Shown here: in pieces, positions 1 to 11,795 of the stretch
How the letters are laid out: each line of letters begins with the position of its first letter
How positions within the stretch are numbered: the first letter of the stretch is position 1
Assembly: GCA_009823505.1 (NCBI GenBank)
Contig: VZQC01013302.1
Coordinates: forward strand, 522,788 to 586,787
Source of the DNA: Rhizomys pruinosus
Taxonomy: Eukaryota > Chordata > Mammalia > Rodentia > Spalacidae
DNA length: 64,000 nucleotides
Direction of reading: 5' to 3'
The notes under the pieces: generated by a model
What the model saw: the letters and a program-made list of their open reading frames with translations, nothing else
What the model was told of the DNA's origin: nothing
Databases searched by the model: none
Made by a program: the position numbers and the translations under genes

Positions 1-1017
1 TTTAGTTATATGTGAGATGATAAAAATTACTATTTTATAGAGAAACAATTTTTCTATAATTATAGATATCAAGGTACTGGTTTTGAGATATATTAGAGTA
101 GAATGTCACTTGCCATGAAAATACATAATCTAGGAACAGGAAATAGCAATGAAATATCAATGAAACTGCCATAGCGAATTCTGTGGCTAGAATAAAAATA
201 TTTCATTGAATGAGAGAATAAAACTTTCCTGAAGTTTCCCTACAAAGTTATTTTAAGGTTTAAGCTTATGCTGAGGAAACATGGAACTTCTTCATGGAAA
301 TTCCAGGCAGGAATAATTTATCGTAATGGCAATAAGTAAAATTTCTATTTGTTTTTTTGTAGAATTAATGTTTTCTTCTTATCCAGTGGGAACTTCAGTC
401 TACAAGGTTAAAACTCAAAGTCTTATTAAATAGCATACAAGTTTGTGTTTTACAGAGTTAATATAAGACTTAGGGCATTAAAATGATTATAGTTTATTTG
501 TTCTAATTTTATTGGGGAAGTCTTTTGCTCTAGTGTTAATGGATTTTTTTAATTCAATTTCAAAAATTAAGTAGTAATCGGATATCTTTTACATGAAGCA
601 TGACATTAGCGTGGTAAAAACAGATTTTATTCACAAACTTCCTCACAGGGGCATAAAAAGCTAAGATGTACTCATGTGAAAGCAGAGGAAACTGGGCATT
701 CTAAAGGGAGAGAGGTGGGGTGGGGAAGGAGCCAACCTCTATTGACAAGTTACAAAGGGTTGGCTACTGTACATGCGATTGAGCCCACTGGGTGGGCAAT
801 TTGGCAATTAAATTTTAATTTTGCTTTTCTGTGGAGACCAGGAGGGAGCCCTGTACTTCCTGTTGATTTAGTTTCAGAAGATGACACTCCTGAATTGTCT
901 CCTGTCAAAGACGTGCCAGAAGAAGGACTCCTCACCATATGTCCTTTCTAGTGATTCTTCTTAGAAATGATGCCAGGCCATTATATCTGCTGTTGACTCG
1001 AATAAGTAGTTTGTAGA
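1..1017. other. AT-rich sequence, no gene recognised
   Basis: The first 590 bases are AT-rich with no recognisable repeat or coding signature. From about 600 to 960 the base composition rises and there is an open frame of 91 codons on the plus strand (676-951). It has no motif I recognise, and an overlapping frame is open on the other strand. The block could be an old LTR or a retrocopied 3' UTR on the minus strand, because an ATTTTATT (reverse AATAAAAT) lies near its left edge at 625-632. I cannot assign it. Confidence 0.4.
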
Positions 1018-1567
1018 ATATCTAATTGCTTGTGCTTCATTAGTAGGATCGAAAGGTTACTCCTGGACAAACTGTCAGCCCATGAAAGGAAACAGCCAGA
1101 ATTGACCAGAGTCCAAGTCAACAGCTCCAGAGAGAGTGGACTATTTTACTTCTCATCCACCTGTGCCCCTTTTCTAAGCCTAGGGAACAATCTGCGGAAG
1201 AGGGGGCGTGGTAGAATGTAAAGGCTGCGATTGGGGTGAATGGAGAAACTACAGCAATGTAGTCTGGACACTCATTTGATCGACTTTATTGAACAAACAA
1301 CCTGTCACCCCCCACTGGATGGTGGGGCTGTGGGTGTTTGGGCACAACAGCCTGCAGATTGGTTTTGCACGAAGGATGCTTGTACTCATGGATTATCACT
1401 TATAGCTAAAAAATGGGGAAAAAAAACTGAGAGAAAGATGCAGGACAGTTATGGCAAAATGCATGATCTGGGATGGGGTGGGGGTGGGGGAGAAGGGAAA
1501 GGGAAATGTGCCTGAACTGAATTGGAAAATAATGTATGAATTGCACAAAGCATCAATAAAAAAAATG
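1018..1567 (+). mobile_element. 5'-truncated L1-derived tail, extension plus G-rich end (copy F)
   Basis: This is a short copy of the 3' extension seen in full at 31353-33186, cut at its left end. After the extension the sequence passes through an A-rich stretch into a typical rodent L1 3' end: ACTGAGAGAAAGATGCAGG, a G-rich tract at 1471-1503, then a CAATAAAAAAAATG tail. Copies at 50755-51805 and 63115-64000 have the same order, while 16156-21557, 30817-33186 and 36830-40096 stop at the A-rich stretch. No convincing target-site duplication was found. Confidence 0.6.
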
Positions 1568-3228
1568 TTCACAATTCCTTTTCTGTTCATGTAAAATTAA
1601 ACTTTGGGAAGGCTGGAGATTGTGTTCCACATTGACATGAATCTTGGACCATAGAAGCAGAAGGGAGTCCCAATTAGAGATGAAGGCTAATGGAGCCTTT
1701 GCTATGTTAGAGTACTATTCTCCTCTGATATGAAAGAAATAAAAGGGAATTAAGTGGACATAAGCTATTAAAGGCTTTTCCCCAGAATTCTTGAAACATT
1801 TCCACTTATGTTAAATCCTTTAAAGGAAATGAAATTGTATGTCTATCATCAAGGATATAAGGAACATAATCCTATCCTATAGTTGGAAAGATATGAATCA
1901 GAAATATCAAGCAGGGCACTGTTGAGGACCACAAGCTTCTACCATTAGATATTTGACAGGAAATTTCTTACCTGTTTAAGACATTGCTACATTGTTTACT
2001 ATTCTTTATATTGAAGCTAAACCTGATTCTAACTTTCACATAGAGTTAATGAAAAGGGTTAAAGGAGATGGAATACATGAAGTGCCTGACATGAAACTGG
2101 CACAGAACAAGCACTAGTTAAGAGTTATTACCATGTTCACTCTGTTGAAGCATTGCGGTCCTCAGAAGATAATACTGAAGCTTTGACTACTGGATCCCAC
2201 TCCTGTTCCACATATTTGATATCTCCCAAGTCAAAAATCATTGCCTAAAAATTAAATGTGAGAAAAGTAGACTCAAAGCAATGTTTGGCAGTGTGAGTTT
2301 TGGCAAGAATGTGGGGCGTAAGAAAGCCCTCCTACTGGAGCTGTCATCGCTTCTCAGTGGGTGCATCTCAGGAGCTTATTTCAGAAGAACATGATGAAGA
2401 GCTTCTGTCTGTGCCAGATGCAGCACCTCGAAGAACTTCTTGATCCACTTACAAGTAAAGACGCCTTCCTTGTTGCAGTCTCAACTTTACACAAAAAAAG
2501 AGAAGTTAGCCACTGCAAAATGGCCTCACGCTCCAGACTGACACACACAGATTTTTCCAATTTACTATAAAATCTTGTGAAAAATGAACATACATGCTCA
2601 TGTGAGAAATACTTGAGGCCCCAAATTTAAGCCCACACTGCAGGTTATGTTCCTAGCTAACTGGAATTGACATATGGGGAAGAAATCTGATCAAAGAAAG
2701 ATAACATGCTTTATTTTATCTACTTCCCATAGCATCCTTATTATTTTCTGTTATTAATTTTCAACTATCTTTTACTTTTGCAATAAAAACAGTAAGAATC
2801 TTTTTTAAACAAGCTGAAATTCTGTAGTTTCTATTCTATCAAGGAAATAATTTCATCTGTCTACATATTATTAGGCAAATTATGTCTAAAGCATTGTTTT
2901 CTTGCTTTTTTTTCCCAGATAGCCATATTTATGGCTATTTAATCCATCGACAATACAAGTGCTTACATCAATTCAAAACGAGATCTCTGATAAGGAAATC
3001 AGAACATAATCCATCTTTATTTAAACTCCAAAATAGAATAATAAAGATGTAAACTAGTTTGCCAGTCCCTTCATTTGAATGACCTATTATTCATGCTACT
3101 GGTTACTGGAATCTATTCAATACTGTGGACAAGACTGCTTTTCAGTTTTTGCCTAACATTAAATATAGCATATATTCTTATAGGTTCAACAGTATTGGGT
3201 TCTGATGGTTAGACTGGACTATGCAAGA
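1568..3228. other. Unassigned AT-rich sequence
   Basis: No gene is supported. Around 2280-2560 there is a less AT-rich block. In one plus frame it reads as a short acidic run ending in DAAPRRTS and a stop at about 2448, and neighbouring frames are open for short distances. It could be a decayed retrocopy of a cellular mRNA, but I recognise no protein. The rest is AT-rich and featureless by eye. Confidence 0.35.
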
Positions 3229-4311
3229 TCTCACAGCATGCTTTCTGCTCCAATCAATGACTCCTCAGGTTTGCTGCCATAGACTTGCAACCATAGGTTT
3301 CATGGGAAAGTGGAACATTCCCCTGACAGTGACCTTTCTAAGCTTGTTCATTTCACAGCCTTTCTGGGCTCCAAAGCTGGAATGGCACACATTGTGCAGG
3401 AAGGTGACAGGTCAGGATCCGAGGAGAACAAGAAGTAAGTTATGAAAGCTGTGAGCATTGTGTGCGCCAAGATAGTTGTAGGCATGGTGTGTGGGATGGA
3501 ATCTTAAACTCTGGACTTCAAGACCATCATTGTTGAGCACATTATGGATGAGTATAAAAGATACTCGTACAAGAACTGCCATGAATCTACAAGACCTTAA
3601 TTTAAAGTAGTAAGAAGTTCCAGGATGGCATGCAAAGAAGCTGCCGGAGGAAGATGCCACCAGCATTAAGAAGTACTGCTGGATCCACTTTATCACTCTC
3701 ACCCAGAAATTCCTCCATCTCTGAGAGAAGACAGCCTACACAATGATGGTTCAGATAATAGGACACTGTGGCTAAGAATGGAAAGGAGAGCACGGAGCAG
3801 CATGTCTGGTGAACTAGGAATTTGGTAGGAAGCAGTTGACTGATGTCACTATATTGACAAAAGTCAAAGGCTACAAAAGAGTCATTAGTCACTGTCACAC
3901 CAAGAAGCTCCACTCTCAAGATCCACTGAGAGTTATGTGGATTGCCTATATGGGAGCCTGGTAACCTGTACATAGGCCCTTCTCTGTGGCATAAGCTGGA
4001 AGTAAAGGCAACTATCAGAGAAACGTTTTAGTATGGCAATCTGATTAAAAATACCTCCACTGATACAGACTCTGAAAAGACTGTCAGTCCACTGAGTAAT
4101 TTTGTACCCAAGTGACAAATTATTTTAGTCTTGCTGAAGGATCATGTGTTTGAACCTAGAAAATAGGCTGTGTCCTTTGGAAAATCCTTATTAAAGACCA
4201 AGCAGTGGTCTCTGAAGAAGACTGACCTAAAGCACATCAGCACAATTTCTTAGTATGACAATAGTTGAGAAACTCAAAGAATGCAGAGAAACACTTATAA
4301 AAGACCAACTG

Positions 4312-4461
4312 CTACCAGGCGTGGTGGTGCACACTGTTAATCCCAGCACTCAGGAGGCAGAGGCAGGCAGATCTCTGTGAGTTCAAGGCCAGCCTGGTTT
4401 ACAGAGAGAGCTCCAGGCCAGCTGAGACTAAAGGGAGATCCTATCTCAAAAATAGCAAAAA

Positions 4462-4500
<39 letters not shown>
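4312..4500 (+). mobile_element. B1 SINE inserted in the RPL3 pseudogene
   Basis: 7SL-derived B1 with the usual GGCGTGGTGGTGCACAC head, AGGCAGAGGCAGGCAGATCT body and GTTCAAGGCCAGCCTGG block. It ends in a long AAAT-type tail. The duplication ATAAAAGACCAACTG flanks it at 4297-4311 and 4501-4515, so it entered after the RPL3 retrocopy was already in place. Confidence 0.92.

Positions 4501-4504
<4 letters not shown>
4459..4504. repeat. (AAAT)n microsatellite at a B1 tail
   Basis: About eleven near-perfect AAAT units grown from the A-rich tail of the B1. A likely length-polymorphic site. Confidence 0.95.
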
Positions 4505-4560
4505 AAGACCAACTGTTAAGGAAGAAGATGCTTGAATCAGGAACATATTGCTTACCCAAT

Positions 4561-5276
4561 GGGATCTCAAGAATCCCCCCACATGGGAAACTACATGGTA
4601 TCAGGGACAATTAGCACCATTGTGCTAGCCATCTTAAATTCATTTGTCAAATGTAGTTTTCTAGTTTGAAGAATCAAATATATTGTACATTCTTATACTT
4701 AATGAATATACATATTCACTAATAAAAATAGTTGTTTTAATGCATTTGAGTACTATATATCTTAAAGCAGCTATCTTTGTTTATAATTTACTTATTTTCT
4801 TTAAAGGGGAGAGAGTGAACCAGTCCCCCACCACCACAGATTATGCAGTTAAGTTTTCCACATTTGGGTAAATCGCAGGGGTCAGCACATCCTAAGTGAA
4901 ATGGACGAGACTCGTCCTGGAAAACCCACCTTCTTGATCATGGTATCTCCCCTGTCAGGTAAGTATATATAATTCACTTCTTAAGACATTCCTAATTACA
5001 TTTCATTTGGACTTTTGCACATGACCATATTGGCATAGAGTATAAATAACAGAGTATAAATAATAATACACTAAAATTTTTAATACGATATGAGATATTG
5101 ACTTCCTTGTTTTATAATGTTAAAAGTGGTGAGCAAGAAGCTCTAGGCCTAGCTGAAGATCTATTGATAGCTGCTAGGAGAGTCAGGATTTGTTGTTGTT
5201 GTTGTTTTATGTTCTGTTTTGTTTTTACTAGTGTATGCCTGGTATGTTGACCAGATTCGAAAGGATAGACCAACAC
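4561..5276. other. Unassigned intergenic sequence
   Basis: AT-rich sequence without a recognisable gene. A short GTT repeat lies at about 5190-5208. Nothing else stands out. Confidence 0.4.
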
Positions 5277-6544
5277 TCAAGAGAATCATTTTTTACATTT
5301 TCATGCTAATCTTTTTTTTCTTTTTTTATGCTTTTTTTGATGTTTTGTGTATTTCAGACATCATTTTTCAACTCAGTTTAGGCATAGTCCCTTTTACCTT
5401 TCCCCCCACCACATCTGAGATGCTGCATTCTGCCATAACTGTCCTGCATCTTTCTCTCAGTCATTTTTATTCTTAGAAATTCACATTTTCCTCCATTAAT
5501 TTCATCTTACTCTAAAATATGGATACATACTCTCCACCCATATATAATAATTACAGAGTCTGAAAATAAGTGGTGGGTGAATTTTAGAGCCCCTTGAGAG
5601 ATTTACATTATAACAACATAGCTGCTTTCAGATAAACAGAAATATAATAATAATAATGTTGTTCAGCTTGCCTTTCATCTGGGAGGATTTGGTGTTAGCA
5701 TCCACAAATGATGGAAAACATTGGCCTTTGTTTTTCTGGGACTGTGTAACTTCATTTAGCATAATGGCTTCCAGCTCCATCCATTTACCTGCAAAGCTAA
5801 TGATGTCATCTTTCTTTACTGCTGAGTAGTACTCCATTGTGTAGATGTACAACATCTTTGACATCCACTCATCTGTTGAGGGACATTTGTGTTGGTTCCA
5901 GCTCTTTGCTATTGTGAAGAGAGCTTCAATAAACATGGATGTGCATGTATCTTTGCAGTAAGATGAGTCTTTTGGGTATTTACCCAGGAGTGGTATGACT
6001 GGATCAGGTGGCAGGTTCATTTTGGGTCTTTTAAGGATTCTACACACTGCTTTCCAGAGTGGTTGTGCAAGTTTACATTCCCACCAGCAGTGGATGAATA
6101 TTCTCCTTTCCCTACAACCTCTCCAGCATCTGTTGTCTTTTGTTTTCTTGATCTTAGCTAGTAGTATCAGAGTGAGACGATAACTGAAAGTGGTTTTAAT
6201 TTGCACTTCCTTCATTATTAATGATGTTGAACACATTTAAAGATGTTTCTCAGCCATCTTTAATTCCTCACTGGTGAAGTCTCTGTTTGGCTCTTTACTC
6301 CATCTTTTGAGTAGGTCATTTGTTTTCTTACTTCTTTATTTTTTGAGTAGTTTATATATTCTTGATGTTAATGCTCTGTCAGATGTATCACTGGTAAAGA
6401 TTTCCTCCCACTCTGTGGGTCTTCTCTTCACTCCCTTGGTTGTTTCTTTTGTTGTACAGAACCTTTTGAGTTTCATGAGGTCCCATTTGGTGATTATTGA
6501 CCTTATTTCCTGTGCAGCTGCTGTCTGATTTAGAAAGTCTTTTC

Positions 6545-6729
6545 TGCAGTGGTCAGAAGAGGGCGTTGGATTCCCCGGGAACTGGAGTTAAAGATGGTTC
6601 TTAGCCACCATGTGGGAGCTGGGAATGGAACCCTGGTCCTCTGCAAGAGCAGTCAGTACTCTTAACCACTGAGCCATCTCACCAACCTACATGCAGACAG
6701 TACACTCATGAATACAAAAAATAAATAGA

Positions 6730-6769
<40 letters not shown>

Positions 6770-6772
6770 AAA
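6545..6772. mobile_element. B3-type SINE with a 5' inversion
   Basis: The segment 6545-6687 is the head and body of a B2/B3 SINE in minus orientation; its A-box/B-box region reads ACCCTGGTCCTCTGCAAGAG on the plus strand. From 6688 the tail of the same SINE type follows in plus orientation (CCTACATGCAGACAGTACAC) with an AAAT-type tail. One 14-base target-site duplication, TAGAAAGTCTTTTC, flanks the whole at 6531-6544 and 6773-6786, so both parts arrived in one event. Confidence 0.9.
6720..6768. repeat. (AAAT)n microsatellite in a SINE tail
   Basis: Near-perfect AAAT units in the tail of the inverted B3 element. Confidence 0.93.
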
Positions 6773-7228
6773 TAGAAAGTCTTTTCCTAAGTCTATGTTG
6801 TTGGGAACTTTTTCTTCTATCACCTTCAGGGTTTTGGGCTTTACATTGAGATCTTTGATCCACTTGGAGTTTATTTTTGTACAGGGTGAGAGGTAGGCAT
6901 TTAATTTTGTTCTTCTACAAATGGTGATCCAATTTTGCCAGCACCATTTGCTGAAGAAGCTATTCTTCCTCTATTGAGGTGTTTTGTCCCTTTGTCAAAT
7001 ATGAGGTGGCCGAAATTGTATGAGCTCAAGTTTAAATCTTCAATTTTTTTTCCATTGGTCAATGGATCTGTATGTAATTTGCAAGTATTTTGTTGAGAAT
7101 TTTTGCATCTATGTTCATTAGTGATAGCTTTCTTTTTTGCTTGGATCTTTGCCTGGTTTTGGTATTAGAGTGATGCTGGCTTCATAGAAGGAGTTTGCAA
7201 AAATTCCCTCTGTCAAGAGAATTTTTTT

Positions 7229-8118
7229 TCTCATAAAATTATTTTTATTTTTTTAACAAATCTAGACCCGTGTCCCCCCCCCATCCCCCCACCCCACCAG
7301 AGCTCATGCATTCTGCCAAATATGCTTTTCATCTCTTTCTCAGTCTTTCTCAATATTCTCCATGAGGAAGTTGACTGTTTTGAGCAGAAGTTCACTGTTT
7401 CAGTCAGTTTTGATGCAGTCCTTTCTGTTGGTGGTGTTGTTTCCAATATGCATCACTCTCAACTGCTTTGGACAAAAGGGGACCATACACAAGAAATACT
7501 TACAACTAGGTAATTGGCATGAGCATCCACAGATGAGGGATACCATTCATCATTTGTTTTTCTGGGACTGTGTTACTTCACTCAGCATGATGTCCTCTAG
7601 CTCCAGCCATTTTCCTGCAAAGCTCATGATGTTGTCTTTCTTTACTGCTGCATAGAACTCCATTGTGTAGATGGACCACATTTTCTCTATCCACTCATCA
7701 GTTGAGGGGCATTTGGGTTGGTTCCAGCTCCTTGTTATTGTGAAGAGAGCTGAAATAAACACGGCCGTGCATGAATCTATGTGGTGGGGTGAGTCTTGAG
7801 GGTACATGCCCAGGAGTGGTATGGCTGAGTAGGGTAGCAAGTTCATTCCAAGTCTTCCAAGCAATCTCCACACTGCTTTCCATAGTGGCAGTACGAGTTT
7901 ACATTCCCACCAGCAGTGGATGAGTGTTCCCCTTTCCCCACAACCTCTCTAGCACTTGGTATCATTTGTTTTCCTGATCCTAGCCAGTTTTATTGGAGTA
8001 AGATGATATCTTAAAGTGGCTTTCATTTGCATTTCCTTAATGATTAGTGATGTTGAACACTTCTTAAGGTGTTTCTCAGACATCTCTAATTCCTCACTTG
8101 TGAAGTCTCTGTTCAGTT
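7229..8118 (-). mobile_element. LINE-1 fragment, second in the stack
   Basis: Minus-strand L1 whose 3' end is at the left. A T-rich tail at 7221-7257 is followed by the reverse of the G-rich tract (7272-7298), then 3' UTR and the ORF2 C-terminus. A 107-codon minus frame at 7550-7873 shows SWNQPKCPSTDEWIEKMW. It ends at 8118 where the motif TCAAGAGAAT recurs (8119-8130 region), having begun after the copy at 7213-7222. 5'-truncated and coding-dead. Confidence 0.88.
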
Positions 8119-8133
8119 GTCAAGAGAATTTTT

Positions 8134-9440
8134 ATTCAAACTATACTACAGGGCTATAGTCATAAAAACAGCTTGTTCCTGGCACAAAAACAGACCTGTT
8201 GACCAATGGAACAAAACTGAAGATGCAGACTTGAGTACATACAATATCAGCCACCTCATATTTGACAAGGGGGCCAAGGAGACTCAATGGAGTAAAGACA
8301 GTATCTTTAGCAAGTGGTGTTGGCAAAACTGGATCAGCACTTGTAGAATAATGAAATTAATCCCCTACCTCTCACCCTGTACAAAAGTCAACTCCAGATG
8401 GATTAAAGACCTCAATGTAAAACCCCAAACTCTGAAGGTGATAGAAGACAAAGTTGGCAGCAGACTATAACACATAGGCGTAGGAAAAGACTTCCTAAAT
8501 CAGACAGCAGCTGCACAAGAATTAAGGTCGACAATTGACAAATGGGACCTCATTAAACTCAAAAGCTTCTGTACATCAAAAGAAACAATCAAGGAAGTGA
8601 AGAGAAAACCCACAGAGTGGGAGGAAACCTTCACTGCAGAAACATCTGACAAAGCATTGATTTCCAGAATATATAAGCTACTCCAAAAACAAAAAAGAAA
8701 GAAAACAAGTGACCCACTCAATAGATGGAGCAAAGAGCTGAACACAGACTTCACAAGTGAGGAATTAGAGATGGCTGAAAAATATTTTAAGAAGTGTTCA
8801 ACATCGCTAATTATTAAGGAAATGCAAATTAAAAGCACTTTAAGATATCATCTTACTCCAATAAGACTGGCTTGAATCAAGAAAACAAATAATACCAAAT
8901 GCTGGAGAGGTTGTGTGGGAAAAGGGAACACTCATCCACTGGTGGGAATGTAAACTCATACAGCTACTATGGAAAGCAGTGTGCAGAACACTTGGAAGAC
9001 TTGGAATGAACTTGCCACCTGACCCAGCCATACTATTCCTGGGCATGTACCCACAAGACTCATCTTACCTCAGAGATACATGCACAGAGATGTTTATTGC
9101 AGCTCTCTTCACAATAGCAAGGAGCTGGAACCAACCCAAGTGCCCCTTAACTGATGAGTGGATAGAGAAAATATGGTACATCTACACAATGGAGTTCTTT
9201 CTATGCAGGGGTAAAGAAAGATGACATCATGAGCTTTGCAGGTAAATGGCTGGAGCCAGGAGATATCATGCTGAGTGAAGTAACACAGTCCCAGAAAAAC
9301 AAACGACAAATGGTATCCCACATCTGTGGATGCTAGCACCAATTACCTAATGGTATGGCAAACTGGGCAACATCAATGTGATCTGAAAACGACTGTCCTC
9401 TTATATTGTGAATTCCTTAAAAATAACAAACAAAAAAAAA
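8134..9440 (+). mobile_element. LINE-1 ORF2 C-terminal fragment, third in the stack
   Basis: Plus-strand L1 starting inside ORF2 ([22 protein letters not shown] near 8141) and running to the ORF2 C-terminus. The WECKLIQLLWKAVCRTLGRL block is at about 8944-9003 and SWNQPKCPLTDEW at 9123-9161. The frame is broken into at least three pieces (8117-8470, 8597-8875, 8913-9224). It ends in AACAAACAAAAAAAAA without the G-rich tract of its neighbours. The GAGAATTTTT motif follows directly at 9441-9450, matching 8123-8132. Confidence 0.88.
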
Positions 9441-9586
9441 GAGAATTTTTAATACAAAGATTAGAATCAATAGTCATTTACCAGAAATGACCCACAAATA
9501 ATAACAGAATACATAATGCTAGTGATGGGGTATTGTCAGTGTGAAGATGTAGGAGGGCTTCTGAATTTTATAAAAATAGATTACAT

Positions 9587-9811
9587 GGGGGCTGGAGAGA
9601 TGGTTCAGCAGTTAAGAGCACCAACTGCTCTTGCAGAGGACCAGGGTTTGATCCCCAGCACCCACATGGCGGCTTAGAACCGTCTTTAACTCCAGTTCCA
9701 GGATAATCTGACGCTTTCTTCTGACCTCCACAGCATTGCATGACAGGGTTGCACCAACCTACATGCAGAGAGTTCACTCATACACATTAAAAAATAATAA
9801 ATTAAAAAATT
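9587..9811 (+). mobile_element. B3-type SINE
   Basis: tRNA-derived head GGGGCTGGAGAGATGGTTCA with pol III promoter boxes, B3-type body and an A-rich tail. Imperfect flanking copies TAGATTACATG and TAGATTGTATG suggest a target-site duplication. Confidence 0.88.
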
Positions 9812-10237
9812 AGATTGTATGAAATCCTTAATTCATTAATTTTTTAGAGTACACAAAATTATCTCAACTCCCCAATAAGATGAATTATACCACAATGAAG
9901 ACAACTCCCTCACTGCCACCACTAAAGAGTGCTGGATAAGTTTTAAAACTCTTGTTTTAAAAGGTATCAGTGATCTAAATAACAAAGGGAATGATTAGGT
10001 ATGATTAGGTGAACCTAAATTCCGGACATAATATCACTTATGCAAAATCAGCTGATGATTGCCAGATGGTTCTGTAAGGCAACCAAGAGCGATAGCCTGT
10101 AGTGTATGGGATGAGTGGGACACCATTGGACAACTCAAAAGAGAGGTAACATAGCCTGGCACTGGGGTTTTCATCTTCTAGGATGACATGCCTAGTTGGG
10201 ACATTGTCCCCATTATATGGTAACTCCATTTAACCTC

Positions 10238-10277
<40 letters not shown>

Positions 10278-10637
10278 TGTGTCTGTGTGTGAATGTGTGT
10301 GTGTGTGCGCATATGTGTTTTAGAGAGCTTCTACAGTAATATGTTACTATCTGTTTTGTCAAGAGGCATTTAGTATAAGTCACTCCCACTTATTCCCTAA
10401 TCTAACCTCTAATTTGCCCTTTCTACCCTTTATATTGAGATATCCTATCCCCTTTCTCTCAAAAGAAATCCCCCCACCCATGATCCCTCATTAGTTTTCT
10501 AACTTCTAACTGTATTCCAATGAAACACACATATTTGCAGCTAGAAAATGAATACCCACATATTGGTAACAATGTACACCCACATGGGTCAGTAGTGAAG
10601 CCGTAACTAATTGGTCCTGATACTACAATTAAATACT
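9812..10637. other. Unassigned sequence with a GT microsatellite
   Basis: No gene or clear transposon is recognised apart from the GT repeat annotated separately. Confidence 0.4.
10240..10309. repeat. (GT)n microsatellite
   Basis: About 18 uninterrupted GT units followed by a GT/CT-interrupted stretch. A likely polymorphic locus. Confidence 0.95.
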
Positions 10638-10652
10638 AAGATTATAAGCATA

Positions 10653-10878
10653 GGGGCTGGAGAGATGGCCTAGCGGTTAAGAGCGCCAACTGCTCTTGCA
10701 GAGGACCCAGGTTCAATCCCCAGCAACCACATGGCGGCTGAGAACCGTCTTTGACTCCAGTTCCAGGGGAATCTGACACCCTCTTCTGACCTCCACAGCA
10801 TTGCACGACACGGGTGCACAAACCTACATGCAGACAGTACATTCATACACATACAAGAATAAATAAAAAAAATTTTTT
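10653..10878 (+). mobile_element. B3-type SINE with perfect TSD
   Basis: Full-length element from GGGGCTGGAGAGATGG to an A-rich tail. A perfect 15-base duplication AAGATTATAAGCATA lies at 10638-10652 and 10879-10893. It lacks the internal AACTCCAATTCCAGGAG duplication seen in several other copies in the window. Confidence 0.95.
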
Positions 10879-10939
10879 AAAGATTATAAGCATAAAATAT
10901 TTAAAATCCATTTCTCTACAATTTTTCAAGTTGACATAC

Positions 10940-11150
10940 TTTTAAATTAGCACAGGTTAAACATGTTCCAGTCCATGGTCCTTCAACTATGCATAATTCA
11001 GGTAGCACTAAGTGGGTTCAGTCAGTTATTTTTCTAAGAGTACATGAAGTTGGGAGGGAAAAATGGTGGATAGTTAGGGAAAGAACTGAAGGGGAAGGAA
11101 TAGGAGGTGTCTTTGATCAAAACCCATCATACACGAATGAAATTCTTTTT
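10940..11150 (+). mobile_element. Old L1 (Lx-like) 3' UTR fragment
   Basis: Contains the ACATGAAGTTGGGAGGGAAAA block, a purine-rich stretch and TTTGATCAAAACCCATCATAC, followed by ATGAAATTCTTTT. This order is typical of old rodent L1 3' ends. Family assignment by eye. Confidence 0.6.
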
Positions 11151-11151
11151 A

Positions 11152-11288
11152 TTTTCAGTCTTTTAGAGACAGGGTCTACCTGTAGCCCCAGCTGTTCTGG
11201 AACTCACTCCGTAGACCAGGCTGGCCTTGAATTCACAAAGATTCGCCTATCTCTGCCTCCTAAGTCCTAGGATTAAAAGATTTTTTTA
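11152..11288 (-). mobile_element. B1 SINE, partial
   Basis: Minus-strand B1 reading TTTAGAGACAGGGTCTACC to CTGCCTCCTAAGTCCTAGG. The 5' head (GCCGGGCGTGG equivalent) is missing and the element ends in a T-rich run. Confidence 0.8.
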
Positions 11289-11795
11289 ATGAACACCAAC
11301 ATTTTGGAAATTAAATTATGATTAAAGATAATTTTTGCAGGTCTCAACCTAATGAAAACTGCCCTTGACATACTATCCTTTTTAACATGTCAAGAAAAGG
11401 ATCTGTAGAAGATGATGGGAGACCCATAATGAAAAACAAGCATCTCCCCCAGAAGAAATAACAAGGCCAGGCAAACCCCACAATCAGTGTTGGGACTTCA
11501 GCCCAATAAATGCCAGATCAAGTAAAGGAAGAAAAGCAAGGATATCAAACCTCTGCCATCCAGGGATCAAGGACCATTGCAGAAAAGGAGCAGAATGATT
11601 GTAAGAGCCAGAGGTGATGGACGAACACAAGGAAAATTTCCCAGCAAGACCCATGAAACCTCAAGCCATACAAAATCCAGCATAGAAGTAGGGAAGTGTG
11701 GAAGAGGTCATGTCCACAGTTGAGGTAGTATTGGCTTGGAAACTAGTAACTGCTCAGAGAAGGATAGTTGGTTTTCTTTAAAGTTGTGACACCAA

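Larger units (their letters stand above)
3229..4560 (+). pseudogene. Rpl3: RPL3 processed pseudogene, interrupted by a B1
   Basis: Decayed retrocopy of ribosomal protein L3 mRNA, the large-subunit protein near the peptidyl-transferase centre. Reading through frameshifts and stops, recognisable blocks follow in order: FSAP near the N-terminus (about 3241), a GLLP...HGKV block (3275-3312), [15 protein letters not shown] (3352-3396), DFKTIIVEHIMDEYKR (3518-3565), a KKYCW...TLTQ-like block (3667-3705), and the region matching TKGKGYKGVTSRWHTKKL (3858-3911). The C-terminal end lies beyond a B1 insertion, and the stop equivalent is near 4533. There are no introns, and stops and frameshifts are numerous, so no product is possible. 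The assignment rests on collinear protein similarity recalled by eye. Confidence 0.85.
5287..7212 (-). mobile_element. LINE-1 fragment, 3' end and ORF2 C-terminus
   Basis: Minus-strand L1. The G-rich 3' end is at about 5390-5470 (read as CCCCCCACC on the plus strand), followed by 3' UTR and the C-terminal part of ORF2. A 202-codon minus frame (5628-6236) carries the WWECKLAQPLWKAVCRILK and SWNQHKCPSTDEWM blocks typical of the ORF2 C-terminal region. It is split by an inverted B3 at 6545-6772 and has an internal deletion near 7080, where the sequence jumps into the reverse-transcriptase region. The motif TCAAGAGAAT flanks it at 5277-5286 and 7213-7222. It is a dead, 5'-truncated copy. Confidence 0.9.

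Noticed and set aside
3412..3973. Minus-strand frames of 96 and 123 codons
   Set aside because: They lie opposite the RPL3 pseudogene and have no motif. They are shadows of decayed coding DNA.
5628..6236. 202-codon minus frame as a host gene
   Set aside because: Its sequence is the L1 ORF2 C-terminal region and it belongs to a truncated element.
4459..6768. Repeated AAAT blocks as a CRISPR-like or satellite array
   Set aside because: They are simple A-rich tails of SINEs with no spacers.
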